Positions 44,350-53,259 of a stretch of DNA of 59,937 nucleotides are shown one piece after another. A program made the position numbers and the translations under genes. Below the pieces are notes generated by a model. That model saw only the letters and a list, made by a program, of their open reading frames with translations, did not search any database and was not told where the DNA came from. Every line of letters starts with the position of its first letter. Positions within the stretch are counted from its first letter, which is position 1. The stretch is from an uncultured Bacteroidales bacterium. Lineage in GTDB: Bacteria; Bacteroidota; Bacteroidia; Bacteroidales; Paludibacteraceae. The stretch lies in the NCBI GenBank assembly GCA_900319645.1, contig ONPG01000013.1, positions 1-59,937 on the forward strand, written 5' to 3'.

Positions 44350-45141
44350 ATGAAACGGATTGTTTTTCCCCTGGTTGCAGCAATTTGTCTGAGCCTGTAT
44401 TCCCTCCCTACCCTTGCCTGGGGGCAGGAAGGTCACCGTATAATAGCCAAGATAGCGTACGACCATCTTAACCAAGGAACGCGCAAGCGAGTGGACAAGA
44501 TTCTGGGCAAGCAGGGAATCATCTATTACGCCAACTGGGCGGACGAGATCAAGAGCGACACGATTTATCCGACGAGTTACGACTGGCATTTTCAGGATTT
44601 TGACGGCGGTCTGACCGACAGCATTGTGATGGCCTCGCTGCGCGATTATCCGAAAGAAGGCGGCAACCTGCTTCGCGTGACCGACAGTCTGATAGCCGTG
44701 ATCAAAGCCACGAAGCCGCAAGAGCTCGATCCGCACACGCTCCGGTTTGTCGTGCATCTGGTAGGCGACCGTTATTGCCCGATGCACACCGCACGCATGG
44801 ACGACAAAGGCGGCAACGCCATGAAGATGCAGTGGTTCGGACGCAACACCAACCTCCACTCGGTGTGGGACACCAAACTCATCGAATCGCAAGGATACAG
44901 CTACACCGAATACGCGCAGAAGATCACGCACACCTACACTCATCTGCGCCGAGACGTGGAGAAAATGAGTCCCGAGGAGCTGTTAGTGGGCAACTACCAC
45001 GTGACGGAGGCTATCTATACGTACCAGCAGAGCTGGGACGGCAACACCTATCACTATATCTATCGCTGGAAAGAGCCGATGGAGTGGCAGCTGTACAAGG
45101 CCGGAATACGCCTTGCCAAACTGCTGAACGAGATTCTATAG
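44350..45141 (+). CDS. Secreted S1/P1-type nuclease
   Basis: 263 residues. The signal peptide ends TLA-W, so cleavage leaves Trp24 as the mature N-terminus, as this family needs: its N-terminal Trp binds zinc. All other expected zinc ligands are visible: H29 in WGQEGH, the Asp of NWADEIK, the His of DWHF, HLVGDRYCPMH (two His and one Asp) and NLHSVWD. The family cleaves single-stranded DNA and RNA and 3'-nucleotides to 5'-products. A promoter lies just upstream, and a TonB-dependent receptor and OB-fold proteins follow. Confidence 0.94.
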   Translation: MKRIVFPLVAAICLSLYSLPTLAWGQEGHRIIAKIAYDHLNQGTRKRVDKILGKQGIIYYANWADEIKSDTIYPTSYDWHFQDFDGGLTDSIVMASLRDYPKEGGNLLRVTDSLIAVIKATKPQELDPHTLRFVVHLVGDRYCPMHTARMDDKGGNAMKMQWFGRNTNLHSVWDTKLIESQGYSYTEYAQKITHTYTHLRRDVEKMSPEELLVGNYHVTEAIYTYQQSWDGNTYHYIYRWKEPMEWQLYKAGIRLAKLLNEIL

Positions 45142-45146
45142 GGAAA

Positions 45147-45183
45147 AAAGGTCTTTAGCTTTCTTCGGGAGCTAAGGACTTTT
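45147..45183 (+). terminator. Hairpin terminator or attenuator after the nuclease gene
   Basis: A 14-base stem (AAAGGTCTTTAGCT with AGCTAAGGACTTTT, two G-U pairs in RNA) and a 9-base loop, followed by a T-rich tract. It starts six bases after the nuclease stop codon and 67 bases before the receptor ATG. No promoter box lies between, so it may only reduce read-through. Confidence 0.85.
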
Positions 45184-45213
45184 CTTTAATAACAAACAAT
45201 TTAAATTCAATTT

Positions 45214-47943
45214 ATGAAGCAATTCATTACACTACTTTTCTGCAGCCTGGTATGTGTGAGTATTCAGGCTCAGACGCAAAAAGTAAGCGGAACGGTACGC
45301 GACGCGAAGACAGGCGAAGAGCTCATCGGCGTTTCCGTACTGGAAGTCGGAACGACGAACGGTATCGTGACCGACTTGGACGGCAACTTCACCATTCAGG
45401 TACAAAAAGGATCGGAGTTGCAGCTCTCCTATGTGGGCTACCAGACGCAGACTCTTCCCGTGGACGGAAGCGACCTGGGCACAATCCGGATGTCGCCGGA
45501 AGCCATCACGCTGGAGGACGTGACGATCACCAGCCAGTTGGCCCGGACCCAGCAGACACCGGTTGCCGTGAGCCAGGTTACCGCCCTGGAGATCGAAGAA
45601 CGACTGGCAGGTCAGGAGTTTCCGGAAGTGCTGAAGAACACCCCGGGTGTACACGCCAACGGCCAAGGCGGCGGTTGGGGCGACAGCGAGATATGGATGC
45701 GCGGATTCGACAACACCAACATCGCCACAATGATCAACGGCGTGCCGATGAACGATATGGAAGGCGGTACGATCTACTGGAGTAACTGGCAAGGTCTGGG
45801 AGACGTGACCAGTGTGATGCAGACGCAACGCGGTATGGGCGCCAGCAAAGTGTCGGCTCCCTCTATCGGAGGTACCATCAATATCGTCACCCGCGGTATA
45901 GACGCCAAGAAAGGCGGTTCGCTGAGCTACTCGATGGGAAACGACGGCTACAACAAAGTATCGTTCTCGGTGAGCACCGGATTGCTGAAAAGCGGCTGGG
46001 CGATAACTGTGATGGCAAGCCGCACTTGGGGCGACGGATATATCCAAGGTACTGGATTTCAAGGATATAACTACTTCGCCAACATCTCCAAGCGAATCAA
46101 CGACAAGCATCAGCTCTCGCTGACCGGCTTCGGCGCTCCGCAGTGGCACTGGACCCGTCCGTCTGGCAACTCGGGTGCACTGACCCTGGCAGAGTGGAAC
46201 AACGTGCGCAAATATATGACCAACGGAATGGATTTCCGCCGCTACAACCCGTCGTACGGCTACGACAGCAAGGGCAAACAGAAAGGAACAAACTACAACC
46301 AATACCATAAACCCCACATCTCGCTGAACCACGTGTGGCAGATCGACTACAAATCGTCGCTCTCGACAGCCGTCTATGTGTCTATCGGCCGCGGATTCGG
46401 CAATACCGCCGAAGCCAGTCCGTATTCGGAATACGCCTATTCGGATCTGACCCGCGGAGCGTACAACGGCGTGCTGACCACCACTTTCCGCCGCGACGAC
46501 GGTTCGTTTGACTACGCCGCCGTAGAGGCACTCAACGCCGCCTCGACTACCGGTTCGCAACTCGTGCTGGCGGAGAACCGCAACGACCACAACTGGTATG
46601 GTCTGGTTTCGACCTACAACAACAAGTTCCTTGAGAACACGCTGGATCTGACCGCCGGTATAGACGTCCGTTACTATCAGGGTATTCACAGCGCTGTCAT
46701 TTCCGACCTGCTTTCGGGCGAGTACTTCATCGACGCCACACGCGCCAACTCGGTAGATCCGGCGAACAACGTGAACCGCAACGACCCGAACTGGACCTAC
46801 AAGAAACAGAACGTAGGCGAAGTCGTTTACCGCGACTACACCGGCCACGTGATGCAGGAAGGTGCGTTTGCCACCCTGGAATACACCAACAACGGTTTGT
46901 CCGCTTTTGTGAACGGATCGCTCAGCTACACCAACTACTGGCGTGTCGATCGCTTCTATTACGACGAGGCGCACAAGAAATCCGGCGTGATCGGCTATCT
47001 GGGCGGAACGATCAAAGGCGGCGTTAACTACAACTTCAACCCGAACCACAATGCGTTTGTCAACGTGGGCTTTATCAGCCGCGCCCCGAAATTCAACGGC
47101 GCCTTTATGACCTCGAACACCTCGCACGCGTTCAACCGCAACGCCAAGAACGAGAAGATAGCAAGTGTGGAGATCGGATACGGATTCCACAACAAGTTTG
47201 TGAATATTATGTTGAACGGCTACTACACACGCTGGATGGACAAGACGATGAGCCGCTCCACGACGCTGGACAACCAGTCGAACGGCTACATCAATATGAA
47301 CGGCGTCGGCGCACAACATATGGGACTGGAGCTGGAGTTCAAAGCCCGTCCGACCAAATGGCTTGACATCAGCGCGATGTTCTCCATCGGCGACTGGCGC
47401 TGGAAAGGCAAGGACGTAACCGGATATATGTTCGACGAACTGGGCAACGCCGTGACGAGCAAAGGCGAAGTGACCACTCCGTACTGCACCGACGAAGGCA
47501 AAGAGCACGCGTGGGCAATGATCGACGTAGATAACATCCGCGTCGGCGGTCAGGCGCAGACAACCGCTAACCTCGGACTGACCTTCAAACCGTTCAAGGG
47601 ATTCCGTATCGGCGGCGAATACACGCTCTACGACCGCAACTACAGCTACTACTCGTTCAGCGGCTCGAACCTCGTGACGGGAAAAACGGTACACATCGTG
47701 GCTCCCTACCGCTGCCCGATAGGCGGTTCGATGGACTTGCGCGCCAGCTATTCCTTCGATTTCGGCACTATCCGCGCTACGCTGGCAGCCAACGTGACCA
47801 ACGTCCTGGACCAGCACCACATCGAGAAAGCCTGGTCGGCTTCCACCGTCAGCCAATCCATTGCAGAGAACACCAAGGACAATATCTATTTCTTCTACAA
47901 CAAAGGTCGTCAGTGGAATATCCGTCTGAAACTGCAATTCTAA
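45214..47943 (+). CDS. TonB-dependent outer-membrane receptor (carboxypeptidase-regulatory domain type)
   Basis: 909 residues. A signal peptide (MKQFITLLFCSLVCVSIQA) is followed by a CarboxypepD_reg-like domain (KVSGTVRDAKTGEELIGVSV to about 90), a plug domain (EVLKNTPGVHANGQGGGWGDSEIWMRGFDN; SAPSIGGTINIVTRG) and a barrel ending in an aromatic residue (NIRLKLQF). No SusD partner follows; instead there is an OB-fold lipoprotein. It should import a bulky ligand by TonB energy. The nuclease before it and the OB-fold genes after it suggest nucleic-acid fragments as cargo; that is inference. Confidence 0.92.
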   Translation: MKQFITLLFCSLVCVSIQAQTQKVSGTVRDAKTGEELIGVSVLEVGTTNGIVTDLDGNFTIQVQKGSELQLSYVGYQTQTLPVDGSDLGTIRMSPEAITLEDVTITSQLARTQQTPVAVSQVTALEIEERLAGQEFPEVLKNTPGVHANGQGGGWGDSEIWMRGFDNTNIATMINGVPMNDMEGGTIYWSNWQGLGDVTSVMQTQRGMGASKVSAPSIGGTINIVTRGIDAKKGGSLSYSMGNDGYNKVSFSVSTGLLKSGWAITVMASRTWGDGYIQGTGFQGYNYFANISKRINDKHQLSLTGFGAPQWHWTRPSGNSGALTLAEWNNVRKYMTNGMDFRRYNPSYGYDSKGKQKGTNYNQYHKPHISLNHVWQIDYKSSLSTAVYVSIGRGFGNTAEASPYSEYAYSDLTRGAYNGVLTTTFRRDDGSFDYAAVEALNAASTTGSQLVLAENRNDHNWYGLVSTYNNKFLENTLDLTAGIDVRYYQGIHSAVISDLLSGEYFIDATRANSVDPANNVNRNDPNWTYKKQNVGEVVYRDYTGHVMQEGAFATLEYTNNGLSAFVNGSLSYTNYWRVDRFYYDEAHKKSGVIGYLGGTIKGGVNYNFNPNHNAFVNVGFISRAPKFNGAFMTSNTSHAFNRNAKNEKIASVEIGYGFHNKFVNIMLNGYYTRWMDKTMSRSTTLDNQSNGYINMNGVGAQHMGLELEFKARPTKWLDISAMFSIGDWRWKGKDVTGYMFDELGNAVTSKGEVTTPYCTDEGKEHAWAMIDVDNIRVGGQAQTTANLGLTFKPFKGFRIGGEYTLYDRNYSYYSFSGSNLVTGKTVHIVAPYRCPIGGSMDLRASYSFDFGTIRATLAANVTNVLDQHHIEKAWSASTVSQSIAENTKDNIYFFYNKGRQWNIRLKLQF

Positions 47944-47989
47944 GAAATAAGACGTTCAGAATCAATAACAAACAAAAATGCATATAATC

Positions 47990-49840
47990 ATGAAAGCAAA
48001 ATATATTCTTTTGAGCATCGTAGTTGTAATGGCTTCTTGTACGAACTATTTCGACGAGCATTTTATGGACAACAAGAATCCGCAGGTGACCGACATCCGC
48101 ACCAGTATGAGCTACACGCTGACCAGCGATGACGTGAACGCAGTGGGCAAGCAATGTACCTACAAAGGAAAAGACACGATTCCCTCAGTCTATGAGCAGA
48201 AAGCCCTTTCGCTCTGCACGCCGGAGGACTCCAGTGCCTACACCGAGTGGAAGAAAATAGCGTCACTCAAGGCGTTCACCGAGGACGCCAGCCCCGACAT
48301 CTACCTGCCGATGTTTATGGCCCAGAAATTCCCGTATCTGGACGCCGGCACGATGTGCAACGTGACCTACCCGCTCTACGAGGGCAAATCCGAGCGTCTG
48401 GAGCCGTTCAAATACGTGAGTCCCTATACGCTGACCGAAGACGACTACCGTGCTATCTGGCAGGGACGCGGAGCTTCGTATATCTCCGCCGGCAAAGAGG
48501 CGGATATTCCCGCTTTCCTCGCCGCCACCTTCCCCTTGGCTACAGAAGGCAAGATTATAGCCCTCACCTACGACTACAAGCAGGATGAGCCGGACACGGT
48601 GATCCCGTTCCTGCCTTACGCCTGCTCGGTGGGCGAACTGTTAGAGGCACAAGAGAAGAACGAACACCAGCTATCCGGACTGGTAGGAACCGTCAAATCA
48701 ACTATATACGGACGATTCTATCTGGTGGACGGCAACGACTCCATCTACGTCTATGGCGTCTTTGACGAAGAAGGCAACCGCGTTTGGAAAGACAAAGGCA
48801 TCCAGCAGGGCGACAGCATCACCATCAAAGGCAACTACTCCGCGGAAGCGGATGAGCCGCAGTTTGTCAATGGTGTGTATATCTCCCACAAGTCCTCCGC
48901 TCCGGCTTCGGCTCCGCGCAGAGTAAGTGCCTTGAAAGCGCAACAAACGAATGGACCCAAGACCGTGCTCTACCAACTGGTGGACGGCGAATGGAGTGTT
49001 TACCAAAACGAGCGTCTTACCGTAGCCGAGGCCCTGCAACCCGCGCTATACGAGCAAATGGGCTCAGAGGTCATTTCCGACCCGGCTACCACAATCGGCG
49101 ACTGGCTGCGACGCACCTATCTCTATCCGAAAGAGAAAGAGATATACCTGATCGCCTACAAGACATCGTCGGGCTACACCGCAGACGAGTGGACGTACGA
49201 CGGCACTGATTTTGTGATGAATACAGGATTCGTAGAGGACGTGATGTCGTTTGTGTTAGGCAACCAGTGGGTAGCCAATATCTCCACCTACTACACCACC
49301 CCGTTCGTGAACGACGGTCCCGCCGATTTCACGATGCAGACAGTAGCCTTGGACGGTCTGAGCTATATCTGGCGCTATCAGGCCGCCTACGGAATGACCG
49401 CCTCTGCCTATGTCAGCGGAACCAATCACCCCGTGGAAGGCTGGCTGGTATCACCGAAAATACGCCTGAAAAAGAGCACCGCGCCGGAACTGACTTTCTA
49501 CCACGCTGTGCGTTACGGCAATCCTGTCAGCAACCTGGACTGGCTGAAGGTGAGAGTGACCAATAACTACACCGGCGACGTGACCACCACCGAATGGCAG
49601 CACCTTGCTTTCCCAGACTCGATCCCGGACGGCAGCAACTGGACCTTCCGCAACGCGGGCAGGTTTGACCTGAGCGCCTACAACGGCGAGACCATCGTGA
49701 TCGCTTTTGAATACAACACCACTATCGGCGAAGTGCCTTCCGCTCCTACCTGGGAGATCCAGGACCTGCTCGTAGCCGAACAAGAGGAAGTGGACAAGTT
49801 TATTCAGGCAGGCAACGAGAAACGCGGCATCACTCAATAA
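47990..49840 (+). CDS. Surface lipoprotein with duplicated N-terminal module, OB-fold and MAM/choice-of-anchor-J-like domain
   Basis: 616 residues from ATG 47990, with lipobox MASC at about residue 17. The N-terminal part has two copies of a YTLT-x-DD-Y/V module (YTLTSDDVNAVG; YTLTEDDYRAIW), each followed by a FP...VTY segment. About residues 215-305 (LSGLVGTVKSTIYGRFYLVDG; GDSITIKGNYS) resemble the DUF5689/YhcR-type OB-fold that may bind nucleic acid. The C-terminal 200 residues (GWLVSPKIRLKKSTAPELTFYHAV; WEIQDLLVAEQEE) resemble a choice-of-anchor J/cleaved-adhesin jelly roll. It follows the receptor by 46 bases, so it may act as the capture lipoprotein that SusD would be elsewhere. Confidence 0.8.
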   Translation: MKAKYILLSIVVVMASCTNYFDEHFMDNKNPQVTDIRTSMSYTLTSDDVNAVGKQCTYKGKDTIPSVYEQKALSLCTPEDSSAYTEWKKIASLKAFTEDASPDIYLPMFMAQKFPYLDAGTMCNVTYPLYEGKSERLEPFKYVSPYTLTEDDYRAIWQGRGASYISAGKEADIPAFLAATFPLATEGKIIALTYDYKQDEPDTVIPFLPYACSVGELLEAQEKNEHQLSGLVGTVKSTIYGRFYLVDGNDSIYVYGVFDEEGNRVWKDKGIQQGDSITIKGNYSAEADEPQFVNGVYISHKSSAPASAPRRVSALKAQQTNGPKTVLYQLVDGEWSVYQNERLTVAEALQPALYEQMGSEVISDPATTIGDWLRRTYLYPKEKEIYLIAYKTSSGYTADEWTYDGTDFVMNTGFVEDVMSFVLGNQWVANISTYYTTPFVNDGPADFTMQTVALDGLSYIWRYQAAYGMTASAYVSGTNHPVEGWLVSPKIRLKKSTAPELTFYHAVRYGNPVSNLDWLKVRVTNNYTGDVTTTEWQHLAFPDSIPDGSNWTFRNAGRFDLSAYNGETIVIAFEYNTTIGEVPSAPTWEIQDLLVAEQEEVDKFIQAGNEKRGITQ

Positions 49841-49905
49841 ATCAAGCCTTTCAGGCTGTGGATTATTAAATATCAACTATTTATTATTCAAAAAAATTCA
49901 ATTTT

Positions 49906-51078
49906 ATGAAAAAAATTCTTCTTTTTTGCGCTGCTATGGTAGCAGCCTTCAACGCAAACGCAGCTATCACCGAGATGTCCTGCGCACAAGCCAAACAGTA
50001 CACGCTGGATAACCTCCAGGCTGGCGAGACGGGTACCGACTCCGTAGCCGTCACCGGTTACGTTACCTACACCAACGGAACCGTCAGCCGTGGTCAGCAG
50101 ACCTTCTGGCTTGATGACGAGAAAGGTAACACCCAGACCTTCCAGGCGTACTGGTGCAACCTGCCGACCGAAGAGGCCTTGAATGTCGGCGACAAAGTGG
50201 TTATCCGAGGTTTTCTGATGAACTACAACGGCACCACCGCCGAGATGAAAAACGGCGACACCGAGATCATCGAACGCGTAACCGTAAAACGTGACACCAT
50301 CGAGACAAGCGTTTGCGAAGCTATCGAAGAGGGTGAAGCACTCAACGACATGGAGATTACCGACGATTTCTTTATCGTGGAAGGCGTAGTAGCCAACGTC
50401 GGCTCGCAGATGAACCAGTACAAACAAGAGACGTTCTCGCTGGTTTGCGAAAGCAACGAGAAAGAGCTGAAAGTGTATAATATCCTGATGAAGGACAGTA
50501 TCGCCGCTGCTGTGGGCGACAAAGTGAGTGTATTCGGCAAGCTCCAGAACTACCACAACACCATCGAGATCATCAGCGGTAACGCAGAAGTGCTGGAGAA
50601 AGGCGACGTGCAGATCGACACCCTGACCGTGACCGTAGCCGAGGCTGTAGCAGCCGGTAAAGCACTGGAGAAAGGCAAGACCTCTGTAGCCGTTTATGTC
50701 GTAGTGGGCTACAACGACAGTATTGCCTTTGCGTTCAACGAGAGCTATAAAAATATGTCGTTCTATATGTGCGACGACCTGGCTAATCCTTCCTACGAGT
50801 TCGAGGCATACAAAGCATCGACCGAAGTGGACATCCCCGTTGGCACCAAAGTAGCCGTAATGGGTAACCTCTACCACTACTACAAAGAAGCCGATGGTGA
50901 CAAACCAGAGATTGATTTGGTAGAGATCAAGGACGGAACCGCTGTTATCGTAAACGACGAAGAAGCCATCGAGAACGTATCCAGCGAGAACAAGGCTGTT
51001 AAGGCTATCGAGAACGGACAAGTGGTTATTATCCGCAACGGTGTACGCTACAACGCTCTCGGTGTAGAAGTAAAGTAA
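49906..51078 (+). CDS. Secreted triple OB-fold-like protein with T9SS sorting tail
   Basis: 390 residues. The signal peptide ends FNANA. Three similar beta modules follow (about 25-125, 130-235, 240-345). Each has a V-x-G-Y/V-V start, a FWL/FSL/FYM-type strand and a late GDKV or GTKV turn, consistent with repeated OB-folds. The end, IENGQVVIIRNGVRYNALGVEVK split around I-I, resembles a type IX C-terminal sorting domain and matches the tail of the starch-binding protein (YN-x-x-G-x-x-V-K/R). No catalytic motif was recognised. Being exported beside an OB-fold lipoprotein and a nuclease, it could bind extracellular nucleic acid; that is inference. Confidence 0.78.
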   Translation: MKKILLFCAAMVAAFNANAAITEMSCAQAKQYTLDNLQAGETGTDSVAVTGYVTYTNGTVSRGQQTFWLDDEKGNTQTFQAYWCNLPTEEALNVGDKVVIRGFLMNYNGTTAEMKNGDTEIIERVTVKRDTIETSVCEAIEEGEALNDMEITDDFFIVEGVVANVGSQMNQYKQETFSLVCESNEKELKVYNILMKDSIAAAVGDKVSVFGKLQNYHNTIEIISGNAEVLEKGDVQIDTLTVTVAEAVAAGKALEKGKTSVAVYVVVGYNDSIAFAFNESYKNMSFYMCDDLANPSYEFEAYKASTEVDIPVGTKVAVMGNLYHYYKEADGDKPEIDLVEIKDGTAVIVNDEEAIENVSSENKAVKAIENGQVVIIRNGVRYNALGVEVK

Positions 51079-51081
51079 AAA

Positions 51082-51102
51082 CTGAAAACTGAAAAGTGAA
51101 AA
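51082..51102. repeat. Seven-base tandem repeat (CTGAAAA/GTGAAAA), 3 copies
   Basis: It starts three bases after a TAA stop codon. The third unit, GTGAAAA, contains the GTG start codon of the next gene. Confidence 0.78.
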
Positions 51103-51941
51103 GTAAACTTTTCTTTATAGCTGCTGTGTTGTGTCTGTGCCCGCTGAGTGCGGGTGCAGGCACTAACCTGCAGGTGTATTACGATTTCGGCTCGGTTGGC
51201 ACCGCCTGCGCCAACCAGCGATCGAACCGCGTCACAACCACATTGGAGTTGTTCTATCCCGACGCGTGGGGAAGCACCTTCGCCTTCGTGGATCTGGACT
51301 ACGCCATTCACCCTAACGACCCGAAAAACACACCGTTCCTTGCCTATAGCGAGATAGCCAGGTGCTTGAATTTCTGGCAAAAAACCGCCGCCAAAGACCT
51401 GAGCGTACAAGTGGAGTACAACGGAGGATTCGGTATCGGCAAACTAACTGACAACACGTTCTACGGCTACGGCATCAATCACGCTGCACTAGTGGGATTG
51501 AACTACTGCCTGCACACCGCCGACTACAAGAACATCTTCAACATCGAGCTGCTCTTCAAATACGTGGTGGACGATTATAATATGTGGCAGGTGAAGAAAT
51601 CCGGCAAATGGGTCAACCAATCCGGCAACCTCGTTCCGCTGCAGTTCACCTTTGTCTGGGGCTGCGACGATTTCTGTACCGCACCCGGACTGCGCTTCTC
51701 CGGATTCTTGGATATCTGGGGACAGAAACAAAGCGTTTACGACTACCGGACGGACACGTGGACCGACCCCACTAAACAATCGTTTGTCCTCATCAGCGAG
51801 CCGCAACTGTGGTACAACATCGGCAGGTGGTTCAAATGCCCTCACCTGAATATCGGCACAGAAATCGAGTTCAGTTACAATTTCGCCGGCAAAGGCTTTA
51901 TGTGCAATCCCTGCCTGGGTATTAAATGGTGCTTTGATTAA
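51096..51941 (+). CDS. Tsx/DUF5020-like outer-membrane barrel protein
   Basis: 281 residues. A signal peptide (KLFFIAAVLCLCPLSAGA) is followed by alternating beta-strand sequence (LQVYYDFG; TTTLELFYPDAWGSTFAFVDLDY) and an aromatic-rich end (CLGIKWCFD). This resembles the DUF5020 family, which I recall as related to the Tsx nucleoside channel; I could not test that here. The start is GTG 51096, inside a heptad repeat; no ATG lies before the signal peptide. If the Tsx relation holds, it would pass nucleosides across the outer membrane, fitting the nuclease locus. Confidence 0.7.
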   Translation: MKSKLFFIAAVLCLCPLSAGAGTNLQVYYDFGSVGTACANQRSNRVTTTLELFYPDAWGSTFAFVDLDYAIHPNDPKNTPFLAYSEIARCLNFWQKTAAKDLSVQVEYNGGFGIGKLTDNTFYGYGINHAALVGLNYCLHTADYKNIFNIELLFKYVVDDYNMWQVKKSGKWVNQSGNLVPLQFTFVWGCDDFCTAPGLRFSGFLDIWGQKQSVYDYRTDTWTDPTKQSFVLISEPQLWYNIGRWFKCPHLNIGTEIEFSYNFAGKGFMCNPCLGIKWCFD

Positions 51942-51942
51942 A

Positions 51943-53226
51943 ATGAAAAAAGGTCTTTGGGCGTTAAGTCCTATTGCAGCCTTGCTTGTGCTGCTGATTG
52001 TCAATTCGTTTTATTATGGAGGCGTAAGCAATGCGCCTTTGTTGTTTATTTTTGTGATGACCGCTATTATAGCAGTCTGGACCACCCGCGGCGTGCCCCT
52101 AAAAAAGCGTGTAGCTATCTTCTCGTCCGGCGCAGGCAGCAACAACCTGCTGCTGATGGTGTGGATCTTTATGTTCGCCGGTGCTTTTGCAGCGAGTGCC
52201 AAACAAATGGGTGCCGCCGACGCGATGGTGGACCTGACGCTCAGCCTACTCCCTGCGAGGTTTGCCTTGGTCGGGCTGTTTCTCGCCGCCTGCGTCACGT
52301 CTCTCTGTATGGGCACAAGCGTAGGTACCATCGTCGCCTTGATTCCTATTGCCGTTGGTATAGCCGAGCGCACGGAGATGGCGATGCCGATGATTGTGGC
52401 GGCCGTTGTGGGAGGAGCTTTCTTCGGCGACAACCTCTCTTTTATCAGCGACACCACGATTGTTGCCACACAGACCCAAGGCTGCAAACTGAGCGATAAG
52501 TTCCGGTTCAACATCAAGATGGTTCTGCCCGCCGCCTTGCTGGTCAGTGTGGCTTATATCCTGTTGGGGCAAGGTATCAGCGAAGCCCACCTCTCCGACT
52601 CGATTCAGGTCTGGAAAATTATTCCTTACTTAGCCGTGCTTGTCTGCGCTGCAGCCGGAGTGAACGTGCTCCTCGTGCTGATTATCGGCAACGCCCTGAC
52701 CTGCTGCACCGGTATTTTTGACGGCAGCTATAACCTGATGGGGTGGATCGACAGTTCGCTGCAAGGCGTAATGGGGATGAGCGAACTGATTCTGATCTCG
52801 ATGCTGGCGGGCGGCATCTTCGCGATTATCCATCACAACGGCGGTTTGGATTTTGTGATCGACCGCATCACCCGTCGCGTGAAGAGCCGTGCCGGCGCGG
52901 AGTTAAGTATCTGCGTTCTGGTGGCTTTTGCCAATATCTGCACCGCTAACAACACGATTGCTATTCTCTCGGTGGGCGATATTGCCAGACGCGTGGCGGA
53001 GCAGTTCGACATCGACCCGAGGCGGAGTGCCAGCCTGCTGGACACCACTTCCTGCTGCGTGCAGGGCCTGCTGCCCTACGGCGCACAGCTGCTGATGGCA
53101 AGCGGATTGGCGGGTATCAGTGCAATGAATATTCTGCCGTATCTATACTACCCTGCTCTACTGGGTATCACCGTACTGGTGACGATTGCTATCCGAGGAC
53201 GAAAAAAACAGGATCCACAAGCGTGA
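51943..53226 (+). CDS. NhaC-type Na+/H+ antiporter family membrane protein
   Basis: 427 residues with about eleven hydrophobic segments. Typical stretches are VTSLCMGTSVGTIVALIPIAVGIA, GGAFFGDNLSFISDTTIVATQTQGC (family Asp/Thr motif) and FANICTANNTIAILSVGDIA. Members exchange cations or amino-acid-type solutes; the substrate here is unknown. ATG 51943 starts one base after the previous stop codon (a TTG at 51934 is possible), so it is co-transcribed with the Tsx-like gene. Its own stop codon lies in the loop of a terminator hairpin. Confidence 0.85.
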   Translation: MKKGLWALSPIAALLVLLIVNSFYYGGVSNAPLLFIFVMTAIIAVWTTRGVPLKKRVAIFSSGAGSNNLLLMVWIFMFAGAFAASAKQMGAADAMVDLTLSLLPARFALVGLFLAACVTSLCMGTSVGTIVALIPIAVGIAERTEMAMPMIVAAVVGGAFFGDNLSFISDTTIVATQTQGCKLSDKFRFNIKMVLPAALLVSVAYILLGQGISEAHLSDSIQVWKIIPYLAVLVCAAAGVNVLLVLIIGNALTCCTGIFDGSYNLMGWIDSSLQGVMGMSELILISMLAGGIFAIIHHNGGLDFVIDRITRRVKSRAGAELSICVLVAFANICTANNTIAILSVGDIARRVAEQFDIDPRRSASLLDTTSCCVQGLLPYGAQLLMASGLAGISAMNILPYLYYPALLGITVLVTIAIRGRKKQDPQA

Positions 53227-53239
53227 GTCCTGTTTTTTT
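53202..53239. terminator. Bidirectional terminator between the antiporter and infB
   Basis: AAAAAAACAGGA, a 14-base loop, TCCTGTTTTTTT: a perfect 12-base stem with A-run and T-run flanks. It overlaps the end of the antiporter gene and faces the convergent infB, so it serves both. Confidence 0.85.
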
Positions 53240-53259
53240 GCCCTAAATCGTCTGTTCTA

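Noticed and set aside
45232-47937. 901-codon open frame antisense to the TonB-dependent receptor
   Set aside because: A shadow frame caused by codon bias of the real gene; the sense strand has clear receptor motifs.
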